Notes: generated by a model from the letters alone, not told the origin. A stretch of 64,000 nucleotides of DNA from an uncultured Bartonella sp. (GCF_945277285.1 NZ_CALYPR010000005.1:1-64000), one strand, 5' to 3'; positions 1-9,253 are shown, counted from the stretch's first letter. Program-made: numbers and translations.

Positions 1-685
1 GTTTCGGTCTTTCCCTTTGAACCTTATCCTTGTGCTCACTAAACGGCAGCGGCAATAAAGCATAGACGACGCAGTCGAACAGAAAACAGCAAATCCTGCC
101 ACCCCCATAGCTAATACCTTTCCAACTTTTATTTCCCACAACAACTTCTAATCCCTCACCCCATAAGCGTTATGCGCTCTTGTTCCATTAAACGGGGGCG
201 GTCAGTTTACGCGATCTGGAAGTGTTTCCACGTTGAGGAGGCTTGGCGGTATGTGGCGGTCAGTTCAATACTGTCGCTAAACATGTCCCTGCTTGGCCGT
301 GCTGCTATGCTCAGCCCCAATATCGTGGAGGAAATGCTCTCAGCTCTCCGTTTTTGCAATACGCTTGGTGAAACGTTGCTTTCTCGGCTTTTGATTGTGT
401 CATCATAGATGAAATCTGCGGGCCGCTGTTCCCACGTTGTGGTGTCTTAAAACACCTTTCGGCTCAGCGATTTTCCCCAGCTCATTGACCGGTCGACGCG
501 GTCTCGTCCTCCCTTCCACTTGCTTTATCTACTGCTTGCCAACTAAAGCTAACCACTCTCCCACAACATAGTGGTCAATTACTGTGTCTGACCGGTTATT
601 TAATAATCCCTAATTGCAGCGTCGAATCGTCATTCTAGCTGATGTTGCTGCTTTCTCTTGAAGCTTCTCAAAAAACTCTTCTTGG
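1..685. other. Left-end stretch with no recognisable gene
   Basis: I find no gene here that I can support. A frame of about 70 codons is open on the minus strand near 205-414, and a 78-codon frame on the plus strand at 172-408, but neither has a convincing ribosome binding site or a recognisable motif. The composition and the many short frames look like decayed accessory DNA at the edge of the defence region. Confidence 0.4.
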
Positions 686-760
686 CGCGGGTGGAGCAGC
701 CCGGTAGCTCGTCAGGTTGATCTCCTGAAGGCCGCAGGTTCAAATCCTGCCCCGCAACCA
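686..760 (+). tRNA. Degenerate initiator-type tRNA (tRNA-like, GAT anticodon), probably a pseudo-tRNA
   Basis: The cloverleaf is that of an alphaproteobacterial initiator tRNA. The D arm is GAGC/GCTC (694-697, 707-710), the anticodon stem TCAGG/CCTGA (712-716, 724-728), the T arm GCAGG/CCTGC with loop TTCAAAT, and a genomic ACCA ends at 760. The initiator-specific C1-A72 mismatch is kept (C686, A756). Two features are wrong for a working initiator. The acceptor stem has six positions instead of seven, one G-C pair having been lost from both strands. The anticodon loop reads TTGATCT, giving GAT (isoleucine) instead of CAT, with an unusual C at position 37. It is most likely a decayed copy of the kind left where an integrative element used tRNA-fMet as its target; a working variant tRNA cannot be excluded. 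Confidence 0.6.
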
Positions 761-798
761 AAGATAAAAAGAAAAGCCCTGAACTATCAGTTGGTTAG

Positions 799-834
799 GG
801 GGGGTATTATCCGCCGCCGCCCACAATACCCCCC
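799..834. repeat. Perfect 10-bp G/C-run hairpin
   Basis: GGGGGGTATT at 799-808 is perfectly complementary to AATACCCCCC at 825-834, leaving a 16-nt C-rich loop. There is no T-run on either side, so it is not a standard intrinsic terminator. It lies between the tRNA-like sequence and the 3' end of the Gabija-like operon and could stabilise or end that transcript, or be a recombination remnant. Confidence 0.45.
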
Positions 835-922
835 AATGAACATGACCTTAAACGCACTTTTTAGGCCGTTTTCGGCCTCAAGATTACCCGTGGATAAAGT
901 TTGTCTCGGTCAGGTGCATACG

Positions 923-2776
923 CTAAACAGTTAAGTTGTACATCACAATGTTATCATTCTCTTCTCTTGGAAGAAGAATGCAGGGATCGTCTTTTGGAGT
1001 AAGTATAGTTGTCCGACGTTTAACCCGGGTGATGCTTACACGGAGGTTTTGCCTTGCCTGTGACATATCGCTTGTACGTTGATTATTGCTCACTATGCGA
1101 TCCGGATTTGCTACTATTTTATTTCTTTTTCGTCTTGGCCAGCCTTCAAAAATTATGACCTCGTCAAACTGCTTGCCTTTTGCTTTATGCATATTCATAA
1201 CCAGTACGCCTGTTTCAGGTCTTTGGGTTGTGGAGAAATGTTCCTGAACGAAAGCGCGTCGCGTGATATCCAGAGCATTTTTATATGCCCCATTATCAAG
1301 CCAATCTCGTGTAAGGCTCTGCCGCAATTGTGTTCCGCGCTCTAATAAGCGAATATATCGGGCTTCATCAGCAATTTCCTTTAACCTTGGACAATCACCT
1401 TTTCCAAGAACAGCGCGAACCATAAGCCAATCTTCGTCGGGCTCTCCGGCAAATTCCAAAGCCATTACCTTCTGATATATATCCGAAATTTTTTTTAAAA
1501 TACTTTTAGCTCTGGGCGTTTTTCCTACTGCTATGTCTTTATTCCATTTGATAAGAGCGTTGGATAAATTTTCGGCCGTTTCCAAAGTACTTTTTGTAGG
1601 GGCTGAGCCCCCGCAACCTTGAAAATAGTTGCACATTAAATAAACGAGTTCATCGAATGCTGTATTGTGACTGCTTTTTTGCAAAAGAAAAGCTATAATT
1701 TCGGCGGCAAGAATTGGACCATCCATATCAATGATGGCATTATGATTTATGGAAGGTATTGACTTAGGCGGTTGACGCAGAGCGTCAGATACACTCTGTG
1801 TCATTTTTTTTGTCGGAACCAGTATGGCTAGAGACCAATCGTGTATCTTTGCTTTGATTAAACGTTGTCGTGCCTGAAGTACTTGCGTGACCAAAATGGT
1901 ATAAGCTTGGTTTTTATTCGAAACGAAATGCATGCGTTTAATGCCAATATAGTCGGATTTACGAAACTTTCCAGAAAGGATGTCGTTACCAAATAATGCA
2001 ATTTCAGTACCTTGACTGCGATGATTGGCTTGTGACAAGTCATGGACTGATGGATGAAATTCATTCTGAAAATGAATAAGACGTTCCGGATCAGCACCAA
2101 TAAAGTCAAAAATACGTTGTTCTGGGTCGGCAAGTGCAATTAGAGTACTATCTACTCCAAGAGCTTTAACGACACTCCATTGTTCTGAATTGGTGTCTTG
2201 AAATTCGTCAAGTATAATAAATGGATATGCATTTGAAATTAAATTCCTGACTTTGTTCGATCCACGGAGAAGTTCATTGACCTTGGTAGCAAACATATTG
2301 AAGCACACCTTGCCTTCTCTCATCGCCAAGCGTTTGAGCTCTGTGTCTTCACGAGTTTTCTTTTCGATCTTTTGTTGTTCCGATAGCTTGGATACTTTTT
2401 CATATTCACTGCGTAAACCGGAAAGCGCAATGGCTTCATTTGGCGGCGTAAGGATAGATATACGACGTGGTAAACCAACCAAATATCCATGTGTCTTGAG
2501 GATTCTCCAAAAAAAAGCATGATAGGTATCAACATCAATGAATGCTTTTTCATTCCGTGTAATTTGCTGTTCTTCGTCAATTGCTTCTATGACGCGTGAT
2601 ACAGTTGCACGAGCAAAGCTCAGAAAAAGAATTTTTTGACCAGATTTAAGATTGTTTCTTGCAATTTTTGCTGCTTTGAGAATTGAAACCGTTGTTTTAC
2701 CAGAACCGGGCCCGCCAGTGACAAGCATATGTCCTGTTGCTTTAAGTATATCTTTTTGAACTTTCGTTAAATCCAC
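923..2776 (-). CDS. UvrD/Rep-type SF1A helicase, GajB-like (Gabija)
   Basis: This is a 617-residue UvrD/PcrA-like helicase. Walker A GGPGSGKTT is at residues 21-29, motif II ILDEFQDT at about 188-195, then a motif III/IV region (ADPEQRIFDF, NHRSQ), motif V near 545 (MHKAKGKQFDEV) and motif VI near 583 (RVSITRVKRR). It starts with GTG 11 nt after the stop of the OLD-family gene, so the two are co-transcribed. An OLD-family nuclease followed by a UvrD helicase is the arrangement of the Gabija anti-phage system, where GajB joins a supramolecular complex with GajA. The protein is longer than the roughly 500 residues of the best-known GajB, so it is either a larger branch or a class 2 OLD partner not yet tested for defence. 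Expression is presumably driven from upstream of the partner gene. Confidence 0.75.
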   Translation of the reverse strand: MDLTKVQKDILKATGHMLVTGGPGSGKTTVSILKAAKIARNNLKSGQKILFLSFARATVSRVIEAIDEEQQITRNEKAFIDVDTYHAFFWRILKTHGYLVGLPRRISILTPPNEAIALSGLRSEYEKVSKLSEQQKIEKKTREDTELKRLAMREGKVCFNMFATKVNELLRGSNKVRNLISNAYPFIILDEFQDTNSEQWSVVKALGVDSTLIALADPEQRIFDFIGADPERLIHFQNEFHPSVHDLSQANHRSQGTEIALFGNDILSGKFRKSDYIGIKRMHFVSNKNQAYTILVTQVLQARQRLIKAKIHDWSLAILVPTKKMTQSVSDALRQPPKSIPSINHNAIIDMDGPILAAEIIAFLLQKSSHNTAFDELVYLMCNYFQGCGGSAPTKSTLETAENLSNALIKWNKDIAVGKTPRAKSILKKISDIYQKVMALEFAGEPDEDWLMVRAVLGKGDCPRLKEIADEARYIRLLERGTQLRQSLTRDWLDNGAYKNALDITRRAFVQEHFSTTQRPETGVLVMNMHKAKGKQFDEVIIFEGWPRRKRNKIVANPDRIVSNNQRTSDMSQARQNLRVSITRVKRRTTILTPKDDPCILLPREENDNIVMYNLTV

Positions 2777-2787
2777 AAGAATATGCC

Positions 2788-4602
2788 CTAGCTAATTAAT
2801 TGAATAGCTGTATCGTTTATTTCGGCAGAAGACGGATTACAAAGATTTTTTAGTTCAATGCATGCGTTGCGTATAAATTCAGGAATTTCATTTTCATCAC
2901 ATTGGGCAAAAAAATCGGCAATGCTCCAATTTCCCTTTGCCTCACGAAAATAGTCTTTTAATGCCTTTTGTACTTCTGCCTTGGGATATTTTGAAGCAAG
3001 GTGTTGAGGCCAATCTAGCATGTCAGAAAAGCGTTCCATAGCAGCTTGAGTTGTATTTTTTACAACTAGATCTTCGAAGCCGCTTTCTTCATGCATAAAA
3101 AGTTTATCGACTTCAGATTCGATTTTTGATTGGTTTTCTGGTTTTTGTTTGTCACAAATGGCAAATGTTTGCTTGCCAAGACTCTTATAGAGAGACGCGA
3201 GGCCAGCAATTTGACCTTCGCCATCAGCATTAATTACGCAGATTCCTAATGCATCTAACGAAGTATAAACATCGGGATTAATTTCCTCAAGTCGGCGTGT
3301 TGCAGCCGGGAAAGCGGTCGCTTCTGTTGCTCCTTCCGCAATAAGTACACGACGCGACAAAAGTCCCTCGCAAAAGCGCGTCCTGAAATCTTGGCGATAA
3401 CGCTTATGTTTTATACCGTGAGGAAGCTTTATTGGTGATTGTATCAGCACACCATCGGCAGAGCGAGACAAGACTACAGTTTCATCTTCGGTAAATTCTT
3501 CTAGCACGTAGGGCGAATGGGACGTAAAAATTGGTTGAGCCGATAATTTTCGAAGTTCATGGACAATGCGTTTTTGTGCGTAGGGCGGAACCGCAATTTC
3601 CGGTTCTTCCATAGCAAAGATCACGTTTTGTTTGTCCTCGGCTATCTGTGATAAAAGAGCCAATACCAGCATATTAATTGTGCCTGTTCCTTGGCGGTAG
3701 AATGGGGCGGCGTGGTTGCTGTCTCCAGTCGAAATAAAAGCGGTAATGATTTTACGCAAATGTTCACGGGTTAGATTGGAGACTTTCAAATGTGGTTGTG
3801 CTCCCCATTCTTTCGGAACATATTTCTTTAATGACGCGTTAACGCTTTCAAGTATTCCAGATATACCGAGTGCGGGGTTGCTTGCCACATCAAAGCTTGC
3901 TAAAGCATCTATCGTTGCTTCCCACATTTGTGGCCGAATTTCTTTTAGTCGCAGTATAATATCCAGTAAGCTTCCGTGTTCAAGGCTCAGTGCGCGTGAT
4001 CCAGTTCGGAGTGTGCGTAGAAACAAAAAACCACAATATTGTTTTTGTTTTTTTGTAAAGGGTGTTGGTGAAGTATCTTCAATGATGCTGCGAGAAAAAT
4101 AGGTATTGCCAGAAAAATCATCTTCTTCTGAATCATATTTTCCTATGAATGTCACGCGAAGTGCGGCAACAATATTGAGTGCATCAACTCCGGCTGGCGG
4201 AGCACTTTCGTAAAATTCTCCATTCTCTATGTTAAGCCATTCAATATAAGCAGAAAAGTGTGCTTTTTGTTCATCGGATAGTTTGGTAACTGTCACCTCA
4301 ATTTTAATCTCGGGTCCGTCACCAGATACAGGCGTTTCTGTGTCAGTCTCAACAATCGTGGTAATACCGTTTTCTTCGTCAGGCTGCGGTAGTTTATCTA
4401 GATACAATCCTTGATAAAAGTCATGTTCATCTACAGGCGGACGCCGGTTCAATCTGTCAGGACCTAGCACCAGATCTATCGCTTCAAGTACTGTCGATTT
4501 ACCTGTATTATTATCTCCAATAAGCACTGCATGATCTGGCAAGACGAGATGAGTAGATCGGATACCTCTAAAGTTTTCTATTGTAACAGAATGTATTTTC
4601 AT
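2788..4602 (-). CDS. OLD-family ATP-dependent endonuclease, GajA-like (Gabija)
   Basis: This 604-residue protein has an N-terminal SMC/ABC-type ATPase (Walker A GDNNTGKST at about 29-37, after a typical FRGIR start). The Walker B/signature region, MEEPEIAVPP, is near 325 and FTSHSPYVLEEF near 355. A C-terminal TOPRIM domain follows: IAEGATEA near 420, NADGEGQ near 460 and CDKQKPE near 480. This is the domain order of class 2 OLD nucleases such as GajA, which nicks DNA when nucleotide levels fall during infection. The ATG has a strong GGAGG six bases upstream. The UvrD-like gene follows after 11 bp, giving the usual gajA-gajB order. Assignment to the ATPase-TOPRIM family is secure; the antiviral role is inferred from family and context. 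Confidence 0.8.
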   Translation of the reverse strand: MKIHSVTIENFRGIRSTHLVLPDHAVLIGDNNTGKSTVLEAIDLVLGPDRLNRRPPVDEHDFYQGLYLDKLPQPDEENGITTIVETDTETPVSGDGPEIKIEVTVTKLSDEQKAHFSAYIEWLNIENGEFYESAPPAGVDALNIVAALRVTFIGKYDSEEDDFSGNTYFSRSIIEDTSPTPFTKKQKQYCGFLFLRTLRTGSRALSLEHGSLLDIILRLKEIRPQMWEATIDALASFDVASNPALGISGILESVNASLKKYVPKEWGAQPHLKVSNLTREHLRKIITAFISTGDSNHAAPFYRQGTGTINMLVLALLSQIAEDKQNVIFAMEEPEIAVPPYAQKRIVHELRKLSAQPIFTSHSPYVLEEFTEDETVVLSRSADGVLIQSPIKLPHGIKHKRYRQDFRTRFCEGLLSRRVLIAEGATEATAFPAATRRLEEINPDVYTSLDALGICVINADGEGQIAGLASLYKSLGKQTFAICDKQKPENQSKIESEVDKLFMHEESGFEDLVVKNTTQAAMERFSDMLDWPQHLASKYPKAEVQKALKDYFREAKGNWSIADFFAQCDENEIPEFIRNACIELKNLCNPSSAEINDTAIQLIS

Positions 4603-4859
4603 CTCACCTCCGATGATGGCTATCGATTAAGTGGAAATATTACATAAAATAAGCTTATGAAACAGAGAACCTTTTTATCTATACCATTAAAATTTATTGA
4701 TGTTGCTATTTTCTCCTCCACAGCAAGCCAGTCCGACTGGAAGTTGCATGTTTTAAGTGCGCCGGGAACTGACTGACGATATTGTCGGCTATAGTGACAT
4801 AACGATTATTCGAATGCGTAGCTCTGCTCATCATTGACGCGGTAAACAGGTGCTCAACC

Positions 4860-5097
4860 TTGATACACGTTTATGAGCGGCAATGCTTGTTCTTAGAAGT
4901 GACTTAATCCATCGGCGTTGCCCTTCGCTTTTGAAAACTTCACCGGCCAGCATGCATCCCTATCCCTCGGTGCCAGTTTTTCGGACTTGTCCTGCTAGTC
5001 TTGCGATATCTTGCTAGGCTTTATGTCGGCCTTATTCTCATCGTTGTTACGGTGACGAGAAGTCGCAATAACAGTGGTATCAACAATCTGCTATATC
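4860..5097 (-). pseudogene. Remnant of an IS5-type transposase
   Basis: On the minus strand, one frame reads IVDTTVIATSRHRNNDENK and, after an in-frame TAG, DRDACWPVKFSKAKGNADG. This resembles the IS5-family segment in which VDATxI is followed by DPDARWTVKFSKAK. The frame is broken by stops and both ends are missing, so this is decayed transposase DNA. It lies directly upstream of the Gabija-like pair and beside the MITE-like element, which fits a mobile, degraded neighbourhood. The family call rests on my recall of these motifs. Confidence 0.5.
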
Positions 5098-5195
5098 TCA
5101 AACCTGCCTTAATCACAGGGCAGCTTGTATAGAATAGCTAACCACAAGACTTTGAATATCATCACCATACCCAAGCCGCGGACGAGCGCCTTTTC

Positions 5196-5321
5196 ATGCG
5201 ATTAGAACGCTTTAATGCCTTTAAAAAAGGCTTGCAAGACGTCGCACTCGACGACATTGTCTTACTTCTCCAACGGGTTACCCGTCTCGATCAAACGGAA
5301 ATAGAGTTCTTAGAGATCTAA
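5196..5321 (+). CDS. Small ORF of 41 codons, unknown, possibly a gene remnant
   Basis: An ATG-initiated frame encodes a charged 41-residue peptide starting MRLERFNAFKKGLQDV and ending EIEFLEI. The amphipathic leucine pattern looks protein-like, but there is no clear ribosome binding site and I do not recognise a family. It may be the 3' end of a gene destroyed by the surrounding insertions. Confidence 0.22.
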   Translation: MRLERFNAFKKGLQDVALDDIVLLLQRVTRLDQTEIEFLEI

Positions 5322-5494
5322 AAATACACTGGCCAGATATTTAAAAGCTGCAATAAAGCTGGCAAAGTTTGGGATGATCTGTTGAACTATCCTTCAAAAC
5401 AAAGCATAAAACAAATGAATCTAATTTGAAAAAATGTGCTAGGTTAACAGAAGCATCCATTTGCAATATGAAATGTTATCGACTGCTTTGAAAA

Positions 5495-5648
5495 ATGCCT
5501 ATACCAAAAACAAAATCCGAATTGCTTCAGGCAATTAATCTGAGTTTTGGAAAGTTACAGAAAGATTTGAAGCGTGTTCCTTCAGATATCAACTGTTTGG
5601 CAAAAATGGCAGGCAAAAAAATAATAAAACGATGACAGTTGCTAGGGT
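5495..5648 (+). pseudogene. 5' fragment of a ClbS/DfsB-like gene (broken copy)
   Basis: The first 40 or so codons match the intact gene at 9254-9778 almost codon for codon, with shared segments PKTKSELLQAINLSF and KLQKDLKRVPSD. A one-base deletion near 5612-5625 shifts the frame, which ends at the TGA at 5633-5635. Similarity to the intact copy continues out of frame (ATGACAGTTGCTA against ATGACGGTCGCTA) up to the point where the MITE-like element begins. This is a truncated duplicate, in the same orientation as the intact gene and on the other side of the SF1 helicase gene. Confidence 0.85.
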
Positions 5649-5909
5649 CAGGACCTATTAATTTGACTGATATGGCACAATAGAAAGCAAAGAGATGCGC
5701 GAAGGGAAGCGGAAGCCAAGTGGTATACTAGGGGTGAGCTTTTCGAGCATGCGGATTGAAGCTGTTTTTCTTGTCCCTTCGGGATATGATCAATTTCGCT
5801 GATAATTTTGTCGAAGCACCTTGAAAATATTTATATTTCCTGCGGCTCTTCTCCTCGTTCCTAACAAAATTTCCTCATACCATTTCGTTCAAATTAATAG
5901 GTCCTGGCC
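5646..5909. mobile_element. 264-bp MITE-like element with 21-bp terminal inverted repeats and CTAG duplication
   Basis: The left end (5646-5666, starting GGTCAGGACCTATTAA) and the right end (5889-5909) are inverted repeats matching at 20 of 21 positions. CTAG is found directly outside both ends (5642-5645 and 5910-5913), as expected of a 4-bp target duplication; duplications of this type occur in some IS5-family groups. The interior holds no transposase, only a 35-codon frame starting near 5694 (MREGKRKPSG). It is best read as an internally deleted, non-autonomous insertion sequence that landed in the already duplicated ClbS-like fragment. Confidence 0.75.
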
Positions 5910-6014
5910 CTAGCAATTAAAGACTAGAAAATAGAGGTCTATCGCTGATAATTGACAATTGGCTTTTTAAAGAAATATTATTCCAGTATTAAAAAATAAA
6001 ATTTGTGTTAATTC

Positions 6015-9000
6015 ATGTTAGAAAAGCATTCAAAAGATAATAAACCGGAAAATATCCTGTCTGCATGGGGTGCAATGGAAGTGCTTTCACCGCCTTCTTT
6101 TTATAAGCCGGAGGATATTGCTGAAGGCGACCGATCCCGAATTTCCCTATTTGACGAAAAGCAAACCCCATGGGAAAACGGCGGAGAAAAAAGTCGCGAT
6201 AAATGCCGTCTTTATTATCAAATTATTCTGGGAAGTATAGATTTATCGAAAGCTGTGTCCTCATTATTGACTGTTTATAGCGACAGTAGAGCAGAGCTTC
6301 CGTTAGCACGTGGTGATGCAGTTCTTGCCACAATCACCGTTGATCAGCAAGGGTGTCCTTTTGAAGATGATACCGTTGCTATTTCTAGTTTTGGTTGGGG
6401 ACTAGCCGAAGCGTTAAAAGGTGAACTGGGTGATCTTGGAAAATGGACTGAGATCGAAAGCCTGCTTGTAGAAGAACTAAAGTCAAAAATAAAAAAAACA
6501 GATAATGAAGGTAAAACTGTTCCGCTAAATCACAAGATTATTCAAGATGCATTTGATTGGCTTTTGCAAAAGATTAATCTTTCTGCCGAATTTGCAAAAC
6601 CGCCTTTTTTTGCCGTTCGAACATATCAACCTGTTAAATCGGAAGAACCACCAGAAGCCATTATATTGAATTCTTTTTATTTACAAGATTTGGAAGCGGC
6701 GAAAAAATTGTTTTGGTCGGGGCAGGCGACAGAAAATCTTAAACGCTATTTGGGGGCGATTCGCGTTCAAGACCGACTGAATTTGTTGCAAGATAAAGAA
6801 GCGATTTCACAGGTACTCGAACCAAGAAAATTTCCTTTGGGGTCTTGGCCGGGTAAAGGACGTTTTCCACTTGCCCTTTTGCAACAATGTGCAGTTAATC
6901 TTGCTCTTGAAGACCTAAAAAAAGATGGCATTGTCGCGGTCAACGGTCCGCCGGGGACAGGTAAAACGACACTTCTTCGAGATATCATTGCCGCATTGGT
7001 TACCAAACGTGCAAAAATTCTCTGCACCTATGATGATCCTGAAAAGGCATTTATTAATTCCAAAATAATACTGAAAAAGGAACATTCCTTTATTCATCTC
7101 TACCGTCTTGATCCGAAAATCAAAGGCTATGAGATGATTGTTGCCTCTTCCAACAATAAGGCTGTCGAAAATGTCAGTGCCGAGCTTCCTGCGATGCAAG
7201 CGGTTGCTGAGGATGCAGAAGGACTTCGCTATTTTAAAACTGTTTCTGATGGCTTGCTTAAACGTGAAACGTGGGGGACCATTGCTGCAGTGTTGGGGAA
7301 TGGAAAAAATCGAAACAAGTTTCGACAGACTTTTTGGTGGAACAATGATGTCGGGCTTCAGAAATATTTGCAACATGCAAGCGGAAATCTTCACTTCACT
7401 GAAGAGGAAACACTCACAGGAAAAGAGCAGAAGAAGCCCTGTATTATCGTCAATGAAAATGCTCCGGAAAATCACGAGGAGGCGCTGGAGCGTTGGAAGG
7501 GGGCACGACAAAAGTTTAGGCGATGTGTCAACGCTGCGCAAATCTCCTTAAAGGATTTGCAAACAATCTTCGAGCTTATGCAACCAATCAGTCAAAAGCA
7601 AAAAGATGCTACAGAGATTGGTGATGAAATTGATGCACTGCAATCCCATTTGGCCGAACAAATGGGAAATCTTGAAAACGCTGTGTCAGAGCGCGAAAAA
7701 GAGCATCACAAGTTTGAAAAACTCAAGCAAAGGCTTGATAGTTTGCGGGCTAAACGCCCGGGATTTTTTTCTCGCCTGTTTCGTACAGAAACTTATCGCA
7801 TATGGCGAAGCAAATATATTCCCAAGTGGACGGAACTTATCAATGAAGAAGATGTCCTTGCACATATGGAAGATGACGTTGAAGCAAGAGAATTGAAATG
7901 TGACAAAATAAAAACGGATATTCAAAAAAAACAGGGTCAGTTAGATGGACTCAACCGGGAGATAAAGCTTTTAAAAAACGATTGTGAAAAATTGCATTGC
8001 AAACATCCGGGTATAGTCATTTCAGACGAATTTTTTCGCCAGTCGCATGAGCAAAAACAAAAGTGTGCGCCATGGTTGGATGAAACAACAGCCCGTTTAC
8101 GCAATGATGTTTTTGAAGCCGCCATGGCGTTGCACAAGGCTTTTATAGATTGTGCCGCAAGACCCATACGCAACAATCTCAACGCTCTCATGGAGAATTT
8201 TGGAATGAAATCGTTGGGAGGTCAAGAACAAGACGCGCTCATTGCTGATATCTGGTCGACCTTGTTTCTGGTGGTGCCAGTGGTGTCTACGACATTTGCA
8301 TCAATTTCCCGTATGTTTAAAAAAATAAATCCTGAAACTTTTGGCTGGTTACTGGTGGATGAAGCTGGCCAAGCTTTGCCGCAAGCCGCTGTCGGGGCTT
8401 TGATGAGAACCAGTCGCGCTATTGTTGTAGGAGATCCGATGCAGATTGAACCGGTTGTGGTTTTGCCGGATCAGCTGACACAAGCAATCTGCAGACAATT
8501 TCAAGTTGATCCGCTGCTTTATAATGCTCCGGAGGCTTCCGTTCAAACGCTAGCTGACAACGCTACCAAATATTACGCAACCTTTGAAACAAGGTATGGC
8601 GTTCGTGATGTCGGTGTGCCGCTATTGGTTCATAGGCGGTGTGCTGATCCGATGTTTAGTATTTCAAACGAAATTGCATATGAAAATATGATGGTTCAGG
8701 CAAAGGCATCTAGGCCTTCACCAATCAGAGATATCCTCGGTTCTTCCCGATGGTTTGATGTCGAGGGGCAAGCGCAAGAAAAATGGTGCCCAGAAGAAGG
8801 CGAAAAATTACTTTCGTTATTACAATGTCTAAAAGATCATAACTGCAAGCCGGATTTTTACGTCGTAACGCCATTTGTCGTCGTTCAAAATCATGTTCGT
8901 GAAATGTTGCGCAATAGTGATTTAGCTGCGGGCTGGAGCAAAAATCCTAGAACATGGGTGAATGAACACGTTGGAACAGTTCACACGGTTCAGGGGCACG

Positions 9001-9203
9001 AGGCAGAGGCGGTATTCTTCATTTTGGGCGCGCCTGATTTCCAGCAACGAGGCGCACGCAATTGGGCTGGTCAAAGTCCAAATTTGCTCAACGTTGCGGC
9101 AACCAGAGCGAAGGAAGTTTTTTATGTCATTGGTAATCGTAAACTTTGGAAGACGGCAGGTGTGTTCCAGTCACTTGATAAAATGCTTACGAAAATAGAA
9201 TGA
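6015..9203 (+). CDS. Large SF1 (Upf1/DNA2-like) helicase with internal coiled coil
   Basis: A 1062-residue protein. Residues 1-280 show no domain that I recognise. A Q-motif-like segment (PLALLQQCAVN) precedes Walker A GPPGTGKTT at 311-319. Motif II, LLVDEAGQALPQA, is near 780, GDPMQIEPVV near 807, the VHTVQGHEAEAVFF motif near 989 and NVAATRAKEVFYVIG near 1028. DEAG and these C-terminal motifs place it with SF1B Upf1/DNA2-type helicases. Between Walker A and motif II, about residues 515-690, lies a charged heptad-like region typical of a long coiled coil. No nuclease motif is evident. It lies 3 kb from a Gabija-like pair and 50 bp upstream of a ClbS-like gene, so a phage-defence or DNA-protection role is plausible but unproven. 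Confidence 0.8.
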   Translation: MLEKHSKDNKPENILSAWGAMEVLSPPSFYKPEDIAEGDRSRISLFDEKQTPWENGGEKSRDKCRLYYQIILGSIDLSKAVSSLLTVYSDSRAELPLARGDAVLATITVDQQGCPFEDDTVAISSFGWGLAEALKGELGDLGKWTEIESLLVEELKSKIKKTDNEGKTVPLNHKIIQDAFDWLLQKINLSAEFAKPPFFAVRTYQPVKSEEPPEAIILNSFYLQDLEAAKKLFWSGQATENLKRYLGAIRVQDRLNLLQDKEAISQVLEPRKFPLGSWPGKGRFPLALLQQCAVNLALEDLKKDGIVAVNGPPGTGKTTLLRDIIAALVTKRAKILCTYDDPEKAFINSKIILKKEHSFIHLYRLDPKIKGYEMIVASSNNKAVENVSAELPAMQAVAEDAEGLRYFKTVSDGLLKRETWGTIAAVLGNGKNRNKFRQTFWWNNDVGLQKYLQHASGNLHFTEEETLTGKEQKKPCIIVNENAPENHEEALERWKGARQKFRRCVNAAQISLKDLQTIFELMQPISQKQKDATEIGDEIDALQSHLAEQMGNLENAVSEREKEHHKFEKLKQRLDSLRAKRPGFFSRLFRTETYRIWRSKYIPKWTELINEEDVLAHMEDDVEARELKCDKIKTDIQKKQGQLDGLNREIKLLKNDCEKLHCKHPGIVISDEFFRQSHEQKQKCAPWLDETTARLRNDVFEAAMALHKAFIDCAARPIRNNLNALMENFGMKSLGGQEQDALIADIWSTLFLVVPVVSTTFASISRMFKKINPETFGWLLVDEAGQALPQAAVGALMRTSRAIVVGDPMQIEPVVVLPDQLTQAICRQFQVDPLLYNAPEASVQTLADNATKYYATFETRYGVRDVGVPLLVHRRCADPMFSISNEIAYENMMVQAKASRPSPIRDILGSSRWFDVEGQAQEKWCPEEGEKLLSLLQCLKDHNCKPDFYVVTPFVVVQNHVREMLRNSDLAAGWSKNPRTWVNEHVGTVHTVQGHEAEAVFFILGAPDFQQRGARNWAGQSPNLLNVAATRAKEVFYVIGNRKLWKTAGVFQSLDKMLTKIE

Positions 9204-9253
9204 TCTGAAAAATGCTTGTTATTCTTTAATCAAGTTAATAATGCTGCATTGAA

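Noticed and set aside
172..408. A 78-codon plus-strand frame at the left end as a gene
   Set aside because: No ribosome binding site, no motif, and a competing open frame on the other strand; composition is that of decayed DNA.
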